Shown here piece after piece: positions 44,332-54,943 of a stretch of 64,000 nt of DNA. Source of the stretch: Tremella fuciformis (Eukaryota; Basidiomycota; Tremellomycetes; Tremellales; Tremellaceae); the NCBI GenBank assembly GCA_032768795.1, contig CP136493.1, positions 62,001-126,000 on the forward strand. The letters are read 5' to 3'. The position numbers were made by a program, and so were the translations under genes. The notes below the pieces were generated by a model, which made no database searches, was not told the DNA's origin, and was given only the letters and a program-made list of their open reading frames with translations. Every line of letters begins with the position of its first letter. Position 1 is the first letter of the stretch.

Positions 44332-45483
44332 GCTAGAACTAGGTCGTATGAACCCTTTCCTGAGGTTTTCCTTGAGGTATTCGTCCAATGCCTTGAGCTC
44401 TACTTCAGAGAGGCTATAGATTGGGCCAAACTTGGGTTGGGCGTCTCCTTCCAACGTGATGGCATGATCATAGGGCCCGTGCTCTGGGAGCTTATCGGAG
44501 TTGGACTTTCTGAATACTTCCAAATGAGAATGGAAGTCTGCGGGTATGATCTCCTTGAGTTCCTTGATATCCAGGTCGGCAATGTCTTCATTGTCCTCTG
44601 CTAGCGGTGGATCAATGAGACCTGAAACTTGAGCCGAGCTGGTGATTCCATAAATAGCTGCCTTCTTGAGGGCAGTCCTGAAAGCTGCTGCACTGACAAG
44701 AGCAATCTTGACAGGAGCCGAGATGGTTGAGGCTGATTCCTCGTTTCTCCTTGAATTACCGAGTGTGTCGGTCCTTGATGTTGGCGTACCCGCAGCATTC
44801 TTGCTGGGCAGGTTACCTGAGCTCGTTTCCTTTGAATGTCGAGGTGTCCTTGAAGCAGATTCCACTCTTGTAGGCTTGTCAGGCCTGCACTGTTCCAGAC
44901 AGTACTGAGAGCAGAAATTGATGGTCTGACGGGACCAATCAATGCTTGGGTTGTGTCGAGATAGCCATGGGAGGCCCAAAATCACTGGATAGGTACCAAG
45001 TGATGTGATTTCCAGGGAGAGTGTCTCCTCATGGTCTGGAAGGCTGATGCCAATAGGTGCGGTATGATGAGTGATGGCGCCAGAAGAGATAGGTCGCCCA
45101 TCAATCACTGAAACCTCAAGAGGTGTGTCCTTGAGCTGCCTCGGAATGGCAGTGGAGTCGAGAAAGTTGGTGTTGACAAAGCTGGCGGTAGCACCAGAGT
45201 CAATCATTGCCATTGTGTTGTAATTTGTGTCCCCATGGGTCAACGTAATTGGGAGACACAAGTGATTTCCAGAAGTTGTCGATGTTGTCGATGGTAGTAG
45301 CGATGCTGCCGTAAGCCGTAGTTGATTTGAGTGTGCCAAGTTGTTGTGCCCCACTGAGAGCCCCAGAGTTGGGGGCACGCTTAGGCCTGGGGCTTGGAAT
45401 TTTTTGAGTCCTTGGCTGCTGTCGCAGTAGTTGTAGCGTGGGCTGTGACTCTCTGCTGACGGCGTTTCTGAGCAATGGTGCAC
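44332..45483 (-). pseudogene. protease and start of pol, family B (truncated)
   Basis: Read in the -1 frame after gag. It contains an aspartic protease with IDSGATASFVN, the flap/hydrophobic LGLPWL block, and the segment leading into reverse transcriptase (SEVELKALDEYLKENLRKGF). It is truncated at the junction at 44332, where reading passes into element D and ends. Confidence 0.9.
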
Positions 45484-46397
45484 TCATAGGCCTTGTGACC
45501 AGGTTGGCCACAGTAGTTGCAAAGATTGTTCTTCATGCGGTAGTCTCGCTCAGCAGGAGTGAGAGGCTTGTACTGCTGCCGCATGTGGGTGGCATCGATT
45601 TCCATGGGTGTATGGGTGACTGTGGTTGAAGTCCGTGGAAGAAAGTTGTTGAACCTAGGGACTGGAATGTTCCGTGTGGTAGTCACCGAGGTGGTCTGAA
45701 CATTGCGCTGGGGGACCTGAATACGAGGATTGTTGTGTGTGCGACGCCTTTGGTAGAGCAGGTCATCATACTCAATAGCAGAAGTGACAAGCTTGTTGTA
45801 GGTGCTGAACTTGCCAGGGGCAAGAAGCCTGTCCTTGACGTCGTCCTTTAAGCCATCAAAGAAGTTCTGCTTCTTTGTCTCATCATTCCAGTTGACATAG
45901 GCAACATGGTGCTGGAACTCGGTAGCAAAAGCGCTTGCTGATCCAGTCTGTCGGAGACCCTTGAGGCGGAAACGGGAAGTCTCTGCCAAGTTGGAATCAC
46001 CAAAGAACTTCTTGAATTCAATCTGGAAGTCGTCCCAATTCTGAAGCCAGATTGGCTGCTCTGCCTCTGGATCAAGGTAAGGTAAGACCCATCGGTAGGC
46101 CTCTTCCTTGAGCAGATTGGTGGCAAAAGCAATGCGCGTGATGTCGGTTGAATAGGTTGAAGGCTGAACCGCAAAGACCGTGTTGCACTTAGCTAGGAAC
46201 TCAAGTGTCTGCTCCTTGCGCCCAGTGAAGGGTGCAGGGTGAGAAATCTTGGGCTCCTTATGGTGCTCGGGTCTAGTGGTGCTGAGAGCCTGAAGAGCAT
46301 TGATCTGAGCTTGAAGCTGCAGGATCATGTCATGCTGCTGCTGGAAGGCTGCCTCAGCGGTGAACTGAGAACCATTGTTGGAATTGTCTGAAGACAT
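45381..46397 (-). CDS. gag polyprotein of family B
   Basis: 338 residues from the ATG at 46397. N-terminal Gln-rich coiled segment (QQQHDMILQLQAQINALQAL), Ty3-type capsid domain (PAPFTGRKEQTLEFLAKCN..FFGDSNLAETSRFRLKGLRQTGSA), and a CCHC zinc knuckle (CNYCGQPGHKAYEC) near the end. The capsid packages element RNA into particles. The stop is followed by no other gag product; pol is reached by the -1 slip at 45399-45405. No defect seen. Confidence 0.92.
   Translation of the reverse strand: MSSDNSNNGSQFTAEAAFQQQHDMILQLQAQINALQALSTTRPEHHKEPKISHPAPFTGRKEQTLEFLAKCNTVFAVQPSTYSTDITRIAFATNLLKEEAYRWVLPYLDPEAEQPIWLQNWDDFQIEFKKFFGDSNLAETSRFRLKGLRQTGSASAFATEFQHHVAYVNWNDETKKQNFFDGLKDDVKDRLLAPGKFSTYNKLVTSAIEYDDLLYQRRRTHNNPRIQVPQRNVQTTSVTTTRNIPVPRFNNFLPRTSTTVTHTPMEIDATHMRQQYKPLTPAERDYRMKNNLCNYCGQPGHKAYECTIAQKRRQQRVTAHATTTATAAKDSKNSKPQA
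45399..45405 (-). promoter_or_regulatory. -1 frameshift heptamer A AAA AAT (family B)
   Basis: On the minus strand the gag frame reads AAA AAT preceded by A, a canonical X XXY YYZ slippery site, 15 bases before the gag stop. The -1 frame after it (KKFQAPGLSV) is the open pol frame. Confidence 0.82.
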
Positions 46398-46610
46398 TGT
46401 GGGTATACCTGTTAGTCAGCAAAACACAAATATGGTAGCAAGGGTGGTAGTTTCTGGATGGTAGAGGGCACAAGATGATGGAAGGAACGATACTATGGGT
46501 GGCAAAGTATTGCCTTTTACTTGAAGTGTCTTGACCTTGGGTGGCAAAAAGTTGGGTGGCAAAAATGATGGTGTCAAGAGTGTCGAGGATGGCGAGCAAG
46601 GACTAAAGGG

Positions 46611-46621
46611 TAGCGATGGAT
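46611..46621 (-). promoter_or_regulatory. primer-binding site of family B (self-complementary to LTR)
   Basis: Two bases after the 5' LTR the element strand reads ATCCATCGCTA, the exact complement of TAGCGATGGAT in the LTR (41002-41012 in the 3' LTR), 40 bases from the TATA box. Confidence 0.75.
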
Positions 46622-46623
46622 AC

Positions 46624-47512
46624 TGTCACGCTGTCACGGGGTCCGGCCCTCTGTCACAAAGGACAAGGCCGGGAGGATTCCACACCTGAAGAGCGGTGTG
46701 GCAAGAATGTACGCGAAGGTACAACGAGGTTGCCCGGGGGCTTAGTCTCTGGCTCGCAAAGCCTAGAAGTCTGCCTTAGGACAAGAGTGTTGGGCGAAAC
46801 CAACTGTGCGACTTAACTGTAGAAGAAAGTACAGTAGAGATCCATCGCTAGAGAAGAAGGGGGTCAGAGGCAAGACCTCTGGGTTTATATCCCCTTCACA
46901 TGACTACAGGAGGGACTAAATAAAGAGTATCGCTTATCAAGCAAGTGGAGGTACAAGAGCGTGTATCCCGTATATACTTGGTTTGGTACCTTCGTATATC
47001 TGAGTACCTTCGTATATCTGAGATGGCTTGAAGCCTAACTCTGATGTACCTAGATCACGGGAACATGAGAACGGAGGAAACAAGAACACGAGAAACTAGA
47101 ATAAGTGAAGCGTGCGCTATCAAACCTAAGTGGTTGACCTGAATGACAGGTCTAGGAAGAGTTGTCGATCATGTCGACTGCCAAGTGGTACATTGTCGAC
47201 CCTGTCGATTGAGTGGGGACGCTTTGTCGACTCTGTCGATTGAGTGGGGACACTTTGTCGATCATGTCGACCCATTGTCGATTGTGTCGGTTGGCCAGAG
47301 AATATTTGTCGATCTTGTCGATCGACCAGAAATCCAAGTTACAGATGGGAGCGCACAGGAGCGCACAGAGGAGCGCACAGGACCGCACAGTGGACCGCAC
47401 ATGACCGCACATGGGGCGCACAGGACCGCACTTGGAGCGCACAAGAGCGCACACGGAGCGCACGGAGCGCACAGGCTGGTTTGGCTGGTTGCTGGCTTGG
47501 CTGGTCATGACA
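46624..47512 (-). repeat. 5' LTR of family B
   Basis: 889 bp, nearly identical to the inverted 3' LTR at 40340-41228. A few differences are visible (for example near 47065 and 47330). Outer flank CAACC on the + strand is the target duplication. Confidence 0.95.
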
Positions 47513-48365
47513 CAACCTGCACTACTTTCATCCGACCGACCTGCAAGAGCAGCAGCTGCAGTCCATCCGTCCTCGTCCCAGCTCCCGACAGCAAATGTAC
47601 GTTGACCGCAAAAAGTTGATCTACAAGGCGATCGAGGACACGGCTCGCAACTCGATCCCGCTGGCTAAGGGTCATGGGAAGGCGCATCGGTCTTCGTTCA
47701 CGGCTCTTGCGTGAATGGGCACGCCTCTCGGCAAAGGGCCTGAACCCATCGCGAGCGGTATTCCCCGACCTTGAGCCTCGACTCGTTCATCCGCCCTGTT
47801 CAAGCTGGATGTCGCCGCCACCACGCCAATGCCCACGCCCACCGCCGTCACCGATTCCGCCGCCGCCGCTGCCGCGGCCGCCTCCGACACTGACGTCAAT
47901 ATGACCGTTGCCAAGGTCGTTGAACGTGTCGACAAGATTGAAGAGAGAGATGACCAAGTTTTGGGACTCTTGTCAAACCTGACGGGCGAGATCACCGTGC
48001 TCCGCACTTTGGACCGGACGCAAGAGTCGGCGCTTGCCGAGCTGCGGGACACCATCAGACCAAGGTGAATGCCTGCTGGCCTTCGGGAAGAGCGTCCGGG
48101 ACCTCAAAGCGGCCAACAAAGTTCTTCAAGAGCGCCTGTACCGTTACGAGCATGGTATCTTTGCCTGTGAGTAGCACTCCTTGTTTGAGTCAGGTCGCTG
48201 AGGCAAGTAGCGACGCCCGTGGTTCACCCTGTCAACTCGGAGCTGGCGAGTGGACTGTTACCGTTTGCTTCCTCTCCGCCCTCGGAGGACGAGGGAGAGC
48301 TGGACGGTGACATGTCTTTGACCAATCGAGAGCACCTCAAAGTGGTCGAGAGTCTTTGCTTCTAG
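47513..48365 (+). pseudogene. divergent kinesin-like gene, 3' part
   Basis: Continues the reading of the 41229-42556 piece: VLDN there, then LHYFHPTDLQEQQLQ here, with one copy of the GGTTG/CAACC duplication removed. This completes the last motor block (compare ETLSTLRYAxRA). Further exons give a short linker, then a helical segment AKVVERVDKIEERDDQVLGLL and SVRDLKAANKVLQERLYRYE (coiled coil), and an acidic end ESLCF with the stop at 48363-48365. Intron positions near 47720-47790 and 48065 and 48165 are provisional. Because of the inversion it can no longer be transcribed together with its first half. Confidence 0.62.
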
Positions 48366-48835
48366 ACATTATGTGACAATGTGCTGTGGTTTCAATCCCC
48401 ATCTTCTCGCCTCCCCTCCCTTGGTGGTGGGTGGTGGTACAGACTGAGATTGAAACAGCTGACCCGCAGTGCATCAAAGCCTCACGTCGTCCCGTTGGCG
48501 CTGCTGAACAGGAGAACAACGAGAGAGGCGAGATAGAGAAGAGCGAAGAGACAGAGAGACACATGCACACGTGACCAGTCCTCATCCCGCTTTCCGGCCC
48601 GGATCGGTAATCATTCCGGCCCGGACCACTGTTGGAATAGCCTCCGCGGGAGAGTTAATCTCCCTAATGGGTATTTAGTGTACATAATAGTAACACACCG
48701 GTAATCTGGGTGCGACTCCCGGAATATCCGATTACCTTTTAAGCCAACTTCAAATCCCAACAACCACCCCTCTTCCCACCGTCTGTCCCCCACTTAACTT
48801 CTCATTGTACCACCATCATCAACCTTGTTGTCGAC
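48366..48835. other. intergenic region upstream of the nuclease-kinase gene
   Basis: No gene seen. Three copies of a CCGGCCCGGA-like unit lie at about 48594-48626. Sequence becomes AT-richer just before the start at 48836. Confidence 0.5.
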
Positions 48836-51709
48836 ATGTCGCATTCAGAGCAGCATCAGCAGCATGAGCCAGACCCAGAAGACACGTCGGATCTCATCAC
48901 TGGACGGTTAGAATCCCTGCACGCGACCCTGCCACCTCCCCCAACGATCGAGTGCGAGTTCAGCAGCTCGAACCATTCGACCACGAGCATCAATCCCTTG
49001 CGAATCCAGCCTTCCTCGACACCGGGTCACGTACCGATCACCTTCAAGACGGCGCCCACCCGTCAACTCGTCCTCCCGATCGTACGATCGTTGCTCGACT
49101 TTGTCCAAGACCAAGGTCGGTTCCCCACGGTCTACCTGAACTCGGAGTACTATCGGGTCCACGGGATGAAATGCGTCAGGGAGGCCGACAGGATCCGCCC
49201 TTCTGGCGAGGCGGGCCTGAGCCATTGGCTGAAGATGAGCCTGTTTGACAGGCTGAACGATCTGGCGGATGCCTATTTTGTCGGGGCGGGACAGACGAGG
49301 TATTGGAAAGTTGTGGGGATAGGCAAGACCGGCAAGACGGGCTGGGGGCTGTTTGTTGATGGTGTACTCCGGGCGCTCGTCGAGCTGAAACCCAACTGCG
49401 CGAGTCCTCTCTTCCCCTCGATCGGTCAGAACGCTGATACTCGCTCGACAGGTCCTCGGTCCCTCCAAGATGACGTCCGTATGCGTCAATCTCAAGAGAC
49501 CTACCAGAGCCGAGACCAGCTCGAAACCCAGCACGGACACTGCAAAGATCATCACCCAGGCAAGTCATTCACCCCCCGACCATACCCGGGGATTGCTCAT
49601 CGATCGAGATGTACGCCCAATACAGTCTCGCCCCGGCCAGAGGATCCGTCCGCTATGCAGTGGTCCTGTGCGAGTCCACCCGAGACTGGACGGATCCAGC
49701 GAACCCCAGTACCCGAAAAATCGGTGGCTTGTCGACCGCGCTCGTCTTCGATCGACACGTCACCGTGCACCCGGACTACATTGCCATCGCGGACAACCCG
49801 ATCACGACGGCTGCCGCGATCAGCCCGGAAGATCCCATCAGTTGCCCAGCCATGTTGCTGCTCGCGCTCACAGTCATGCCAAAGGGTCAGTTGGATCCGG
49901 TGACCCGACCCCAAGATCCACCTCTTCCTCCCCCCCGACCGACCTACCCGCCACCCACATCCACCCTCGGCAGCTTGGGAGGTTGTATTGCACCTGACGA
50001 CAATCCCCCTCCTCGCCCGGCTCCCGGTCTGTTGAGGGGAGCACAGGGGGCGGACGGTGATCAAACCGGTCGTGATGAGCCTCCAGCGGGAAGACAGGGT
50101 ACGAGAAGCTCTGCCAGACAAGCCAGACAAGGTCCAAAGCGAGAGGGCGACAGTGGTCGTGACCGAGATACGGGCAAGAGAGGACGCAATGCTCAACACC
50201 CAACCGTAAACTCGGCATTTCGGCTGTCATCTGGCCATCACCCGCGGGACAATGTCGATCCAGATTTCAGCATCGAGGTAGACGACATTGAGCAGGTCCA
50301 AGCAGACACGTCCGACTCTAGTATGGAGTCGATCGAATCAGCAATCCTTTTCGAGGTGAGCATGTCATACACCCTACTCTTCACCCCCAATTGGCCTCTA
50401 CCTCTAGACCCGCCGCTGACCGGTATCATAGGTGGACGAACGCGCCAGATGTGATACACCACATACCCCACCTTCGTCGGATATCCCCGCAGAGCTCGAC
50501 ATCTTTCAGGTGAGGAGACTTGGTTGGGAAAGTATGTCGAGGCTGATGGACCTCAAGTACCCTTTGCAATCTTTCGAGCTGCTCCCTTCTGCCGACCATC
50601 CGTTGCAAGAATACGCCCGTGAAGGAATCTTGGAATTCCACGGGCCGATACCCTGGACCCAGGTGACTTTATCAGCATGGCACTCGACGCCGATCCTTAC
50701 GCAGCGGCAGCAGCAGCAGCAGCAGCAAACGGAGACGAGCATCACAACTGAAGCATGCTCTACCCTTCGATTCCGATTGGGGGATGAGATTGGCTCCGGT
50801 GCAGTCTGGACGACCTTTTCGGTGTCCATCGCATCGTCATCACGGAGTGCTCTTTCTGATCATCAAGCCGACAAACAGAGTCTTCTCGTTCCGATCGAAG
50901 GTGCGCACGGGATAGACACCATGGTACTGAAACTCTGCATCCCATCGCGACACGATCTACTATCAGACCCAGACTCGGTCGAGTTTTCGCAAGACGATGT
51001 CAGGATATCCATCAAACGTGAGCTGGACATACTTACCGGTCCCTTGGCGAGATTGCAAGGCTCGGTCGTACCGATGATCCGCCAGATTCTGATCGCGTCG
51101 GCTCGGACGTTAGCCCGCAAAGAGGCTGTAAGAAAGCGGCGAGGTCCCGACTTGGGTGTTTGGGGAATCATGATGGACAAAGGGGACATTGTGGCGATCG
51201 CGGATGATTTACTCTGGCATGAAAAGTGGGTCTCTGGACTGCCCTTTATCGATTCTCTTGCGCGCGCATGAGCTAACACGGCCGTTCTCGACGACCCGTC
51301 ACGTGCCCCACTTGCCCCGCTCTCGCTTTCGACTTTTGCGTTATCCAGACATCAAGTCGTCGACACCTATCGACGTATCCACGAGTTGGGGGTGTTACAT
51401 TCCGACGTCCGCCTCTCCAACCTACTCTTCTACTATAACGATGAGACGACCTCTTCGACGACTGCCACCCCCGAGCCAGGCCCGACACGTGTACGCGGAG
51501 ATCTGGGCATGATGCGTTGGGCCCACCAGCACCCTCGAGGGATACGCATCCCCGTCATATCCGATTTCGGACAGTCAAAGCTGAAGGGAGATTTTGACGA
51601 CGAAGAAGAGTGGAGCGCCATGTGCGACAACGAGTTGAGCAATGTGAGGGAGATGCTGGGTCTGATGGAAGTGACGTGTGGCGAGGCTCAGATACGCATG
51701 GAACAGTGA
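48836..51709 (+). CDS. nuclease-like domain fused to a protein kinase domain
   Basis: Starts at the ATG 48836 (MSHSEQHQQHEP). The first part contains VDGVLRALVELKP, then after spliced segments IITQMYAQYSLAP and RYAVVLCES, an order (Asp, ExK, Gln) that suits a PD-(D/E)XK restriction-nuclease-like fold; this part is inference. An intron at 50356-50431 is clear. The second part is a protein kinase: glycine loop GDEIGSGAVWT, Lys in MVLKLCIP, Glu in IKRELDIL, catalytic loop HSDVRLSNLL (HSD instead of HRD) near 51400, and DFG in VISDFGQSK near 51570. Stop at 51707-51709. One splice near 51220-51280 is unresolved. Nuclease-kinase fusions occur in Crinkler-like and FunK1-like families of fungi, often lineage-specific; the natural target is unknown. 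Confidence 0.68.
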
Positions 51710-52581
51710 CAAATGGACAATGAATGGACGATGCACTGAGGACATCGACGACGAAGACGACGACGGATCGAGCTGACCGATCCTTGTCCGTCGTTCCCTT
51801 TCCCTTCATCTCTGGCCAGCTCACGGCGCGCGTACATGGCTCTGTCCCGAAAAAAAGGCCTCGTCAGGCCTCGGGAACCGGCTCGCAACCACCAGCCGGC
51901 TCCTCGAACACCCGTCGCGACAGGCCCCGTGCATGCGCCAACTTGCCAACTGGAATGCAGGATCCTGCCTGCGCCTGGACTGCCCCTTTGGGCACAAGTA
52001 CGCGTGCAGGAAGTGCTTCGGCAACTGTGCAGAGTATACCCGTAGACAATACCCATGAAGGTGAGCGTCCGTGTCGCGATTCCTTACCGTCGGACAACCT
52101 GCAAACAGCGCGGTCGTACTGCACTTCCCCACCACCTCACAGGGCAGTATCCTTAGCGGCGTGGCCTGGGTCGTACCCACGCCCTCCCTGCCTTGCGGGC
52201 AGTGCCCACCCCTCGGCCAACGCGCTGTGCCGTGGCAAAATGCCTGCGCCCGACCAAGCCGTGCCGTGCTCCGTCGCTAACTGGCGCAGATCTCATGGGC
52301 AAGCGCCGCTGAGCTTACTGCCCCCGCCATCCCACCACCAGCGTGACCAAATACCCACTCTCCTTATGCGGTTTTCTGTTAGGAATAATGACACGTCCTC
52401 GTGATAACGCATACGAAATTTTCAACATAGTCGTATCGTAGCTACGCATTCTATGAATCACCTTCTGATCGCAAGCTTCGCATCTTCGAACATTTTCGAC
52501 CCTCTACTCGCTGCCACGTGAATCTCGGACCTGTCAAATTTTCGGACGATACCTCTGAGAGTTCACTGTAGCCTACATATT
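51710..52581. other. region with an unrecognised open frame
   Basis: Open frames at 51724-52404 (+) and antisense to it lack any known domain. Some Cys residues are regularly placed on the + strand (CRILPAPG, about 51955) but no zinc motif is clear. The stretch from 52400 to the transposon is AT-richer and non-coding. Confidence 0.35.
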
Positions 52582-52785
52582 AGTGGGTGTCATTTTGCGA
52601 TTTCCTATAAAAATGGCTGGCGGGACACCCCCGCGGGATGCATTACGTAAAGCTTGAAAGACGCGGCTGACTTCTTTCCGACGCGTTTCGGACGCGTTCA
52701 GAGATCATTCTACCTCTTACCTTCTCACCTTCGGCACCTTGTTACTCAAGCCACACTGCTCTGAGGACCTCATGGCTTCGTCAGG

Positions 52786-54137
52786 ATGCCCAAGCAGACT
52801 GTTAGAGAAAGTCTACTGCGAAAAATCGACCATTCAATCGCTCTATGGGAGCCTTACGGCGATCATCCACGAATCCTTCGTTTCCTAGCGGCCATGGATG
52901 TTTGGAGGCGTGAGATCGAATCTACACGATATGTGGCCCGTACAAAGTATCGTGGCGATCCCCTACCCGGCAGACCTGGCTCCAAGGCCTACGAGATGCT
53001 CGATATGCCCGAATTTCGCCACCGAGTGGCTTTCCGAATGACTAGGGACGAGCTTGATCGACTAGTGGAGGTATTCGGCCGTCATGAGGTCTTTCAAACA
53101 ACAGGACCCAAGCCCCAAGCCCATCCGCGGTATCAGCTAGGGGTCTTGGTGTTTCGGCTGGCTCACGGGCACACTGCAGACAACATAGCCCGAGAATTCG
53201 GCTGTTGTCGTGAGTCCTTTGATCGTGCCCGCCCATCTCTGACATTGGTGGCTATGAATGACTGTCAGGCGGGACTGTGCATGACTGGACAACTCGGAGC
53301 TTGAAAGCACTGTGCAGTGGCCTCAAGGAACACATCAAGTGGCCATCTCAGGCGGAGAGACATCAAATACAAGACCGGATCCTTCAAATGACAGGGATCC
53401 CCTTCTGTGTCGGTTACCTTGATGGGATCCACATCAACCTCGATCGAGCTCCCGCGATCGGCCCCGCCTCTGGATCATACCACAGCCGTAAGGAGCGTTA
53501 CGGCTTCAACATCGCTGCCGTCTGCGACGATCTCAAGCGCTTTACCTACATACATTGGGGCTTCTCGGCAAGATCGTCCGACATGAGGATTCAACGCGAC
53601 ATGGGGCTGCAGAAGCGTCCTGAGCGCTTCTTTGGTCCTGACGAGTACATCCTGGCCGACTCTGGCTTCAAATGTACCTCTAATGTGGTCCCCTTGTTCA
53701 AGAGGAACGCTGGAGAGCGTAGGCTCGACTGGAGAAGGGTGAGAGATCGTCTCTGTCGTCCAGGAGATCCTCTGATGTTCCAGGAAGCGTTCAATACGCA
53801 GGCTGCATCAGCCCGGGTGACTGTGGAGCACGCATTTGGTGTTCTCAAGGGCCGCTGGCAGGCTCTGCGCAATGCGCCGCTCAGAGTGGGCAACGAGAGA
53901 GACGAGGCCCGTGCATACCTCTTCATACAGGCGGCCTTTATCCTACATAACTTCACCATATCGACCTATCTCGACTTCCTGACCCGCGATGAGGTCCTAG
54001 CCCTTGCCGGGCACGAGGGCCAAGAGCGATACCACGATATCGAGAGCCAGAAAGACTACAGCAACCTTCGAGACGACTTTGTGCGACGAGAGCGCCTGGT
54101 AGATCAGTGCATAGAATTCCGGCCTGTTCGCGAATGA
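52786..54137 (+). CDS. PIF/Harbinger transposase (HARBI1-like, DDE_4)
   Basis: Model join(52786..53209, 53269..54137), 430 residues; the 59-nt intron (GTGAGT..TGTCAG) restores the frame CCR-GTVHDWTTRSL. The N-terminal half has a helix-turn-helix (PRYQLGVLVFRLAHGHTADNIAREFG). The catalytic core shows D193 in VGYLDGIHINL, D272 in YILADSGF and E328 in TVEHAFGVLKGRW, spaced as in IS5/Harbinger enzymes, followed by AAFILHNF. In this superfamily the transposase needs the Myb-like partner for nuclear import and DNA binding. No defect was seen, though the partner gene is interrupted. Confidence 0.93.
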
Positions 54138-54538
54138 TGCCAATCAATGTCACAGCGGAGAACGCAGCCACAGCGTGATTCATCAGGTTCCTATCCATCT
54201 AGACCAAGTTCTCTGCGCGCCTCAGCCTTGCAACTCTCCCAGGACCTAGAAGGATCCAGTCTTTTTAGGATCTCGGCACTCTCGAAGACGGCCTTGCCCA
54301 ATTCGGCCTTGCTTGTTGCGGCCTGCAGCGCCAGCATCTGATCAAGATGGGCCTGCTTGCGTGCTCGGTATTCCTGCTCTTGCTGGAAGTAAGACGTCCC
54401 AAAGTCAGTCTTCAGGCCTTTCGGACCTTTTCGGCCTGTAGAGGTCAGCTGCCAACCGCCACGAAGTTCTAGCTCACGCAGAGCCTTCTCAGAGATGCTG
54501 CGGTCTTGTCACGACGGCCACGCCCTCGACGACCTACG

Positions 54539-54573
54539 CACGTGACCGACACCTCTCACGTGCCCGACACGTG
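54539..54573. promoter_or_regulatory. three CACGTG E-boxes in the LTR U3
   Basis: CACGTG at 54539-54544, 54557-54562 and 54568-54573, repeated in every A LTR of the window except where truncated. CACGTG is the classic site of bHLH factors of the Pho4/Cbf1/USF type in fungi. Binding here is inference. Copy 1 and the antisense LTR have lost or changed one of the three. Confidence 0.55.
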
Positions 54574-54651
54574 ACCTACCTCGGGCTGGAGAACCTCGAC
54601 GAGGGAGTAGACGTTGGATGAACGCGCGACGACGGGAAGCAGGCGCAGAGT

Positions 54652-54700
54652 CATATAGGATGCCCCGGGCGCCCGTCGTAGTTCTTCAGCACTCTCTGAT
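54652..54700 (+). promoter_or_regulatory. family A TATA box and predicted transcript start / self-primer
   Basis: CATATA at 54652-54657, then AGCACTCTCTGAT at 54688-54700, about 31-36 bases downstream. These 13 bases are exactly complementary to 54944-54956 just after the LTR. By analogy with Tf1 the RNA would start here and fold back on its own primer-binding site. Confidence 0.75.
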
Positions 54701-54943
54701 TGAGTCTCATGGATCATCATTGACGATCTCACTCTCTCCGTGGCACGCAGCGTGGCTGAGTCGCACTCACGCTGTATCCTCGACGACCTTGTTACCTCGA
54801 CGACCTTGTAACCTCGACGAGGATCCAACCTCGACGAGGATCCTACCTCGACAACCTCGTTTCTACCCCTTTATCCTTTATCCTTGACTCTGATATTGTG
54901 CGAGAGGGCCTCTGCCAACGGGAGAGCGCAGCATCGTGACAGT

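Larger units (their letters stand above)
44332..47512 (-). mobile_element. Ty3/Gypsy chromovirus family B, 5' half (inverted)
   Basis: On the minus strand: 5' LTR (47512 to 46624), primer-binding site, gag, protease and the very start of reverse transcriptase, ending RPSSS at 44332. The sequence beyond would be SPAGSP, which is exactly where the other half begins at 35662 on the + strand. The flank 47513-47517 reads CAACC, the inverse of the GGTTG that follows the 3' LTR at 41228, so both halves are one insertion. Confidence 0.93.
54507..54941 (+). repeat. 5' LTR of family A
   Basis: TGTCACGACGG..CATCGTGACA. U3 has three CACGTG palindromes; the U5 part is full of CTCGACGA and CTCGACGAGGATCC units (about 54778-54860). 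Confidence 0.96.

Noticed and set aside
35662..47512. Two independent B insertions facing each other
   Set aside because: The outer flanks are the same 5 bases (GGTTG) and the halves meet at the same codon, and joining flanks restores the host reading frame; two independent events would not give this.
47200..47512. Plus-strand open frames inside the B LTR
   Set aside because: They repeat identically in the other LTR in reverse and arise from GTCGAC/GCGCAC arrays.
52786..54137. Host HARBI1-like domesticated gene
   Set aside because: It sits between matching terminal inverted repeats with a 3-bp duplication and next to the Myb-like partner, so it belongs to a transposon.
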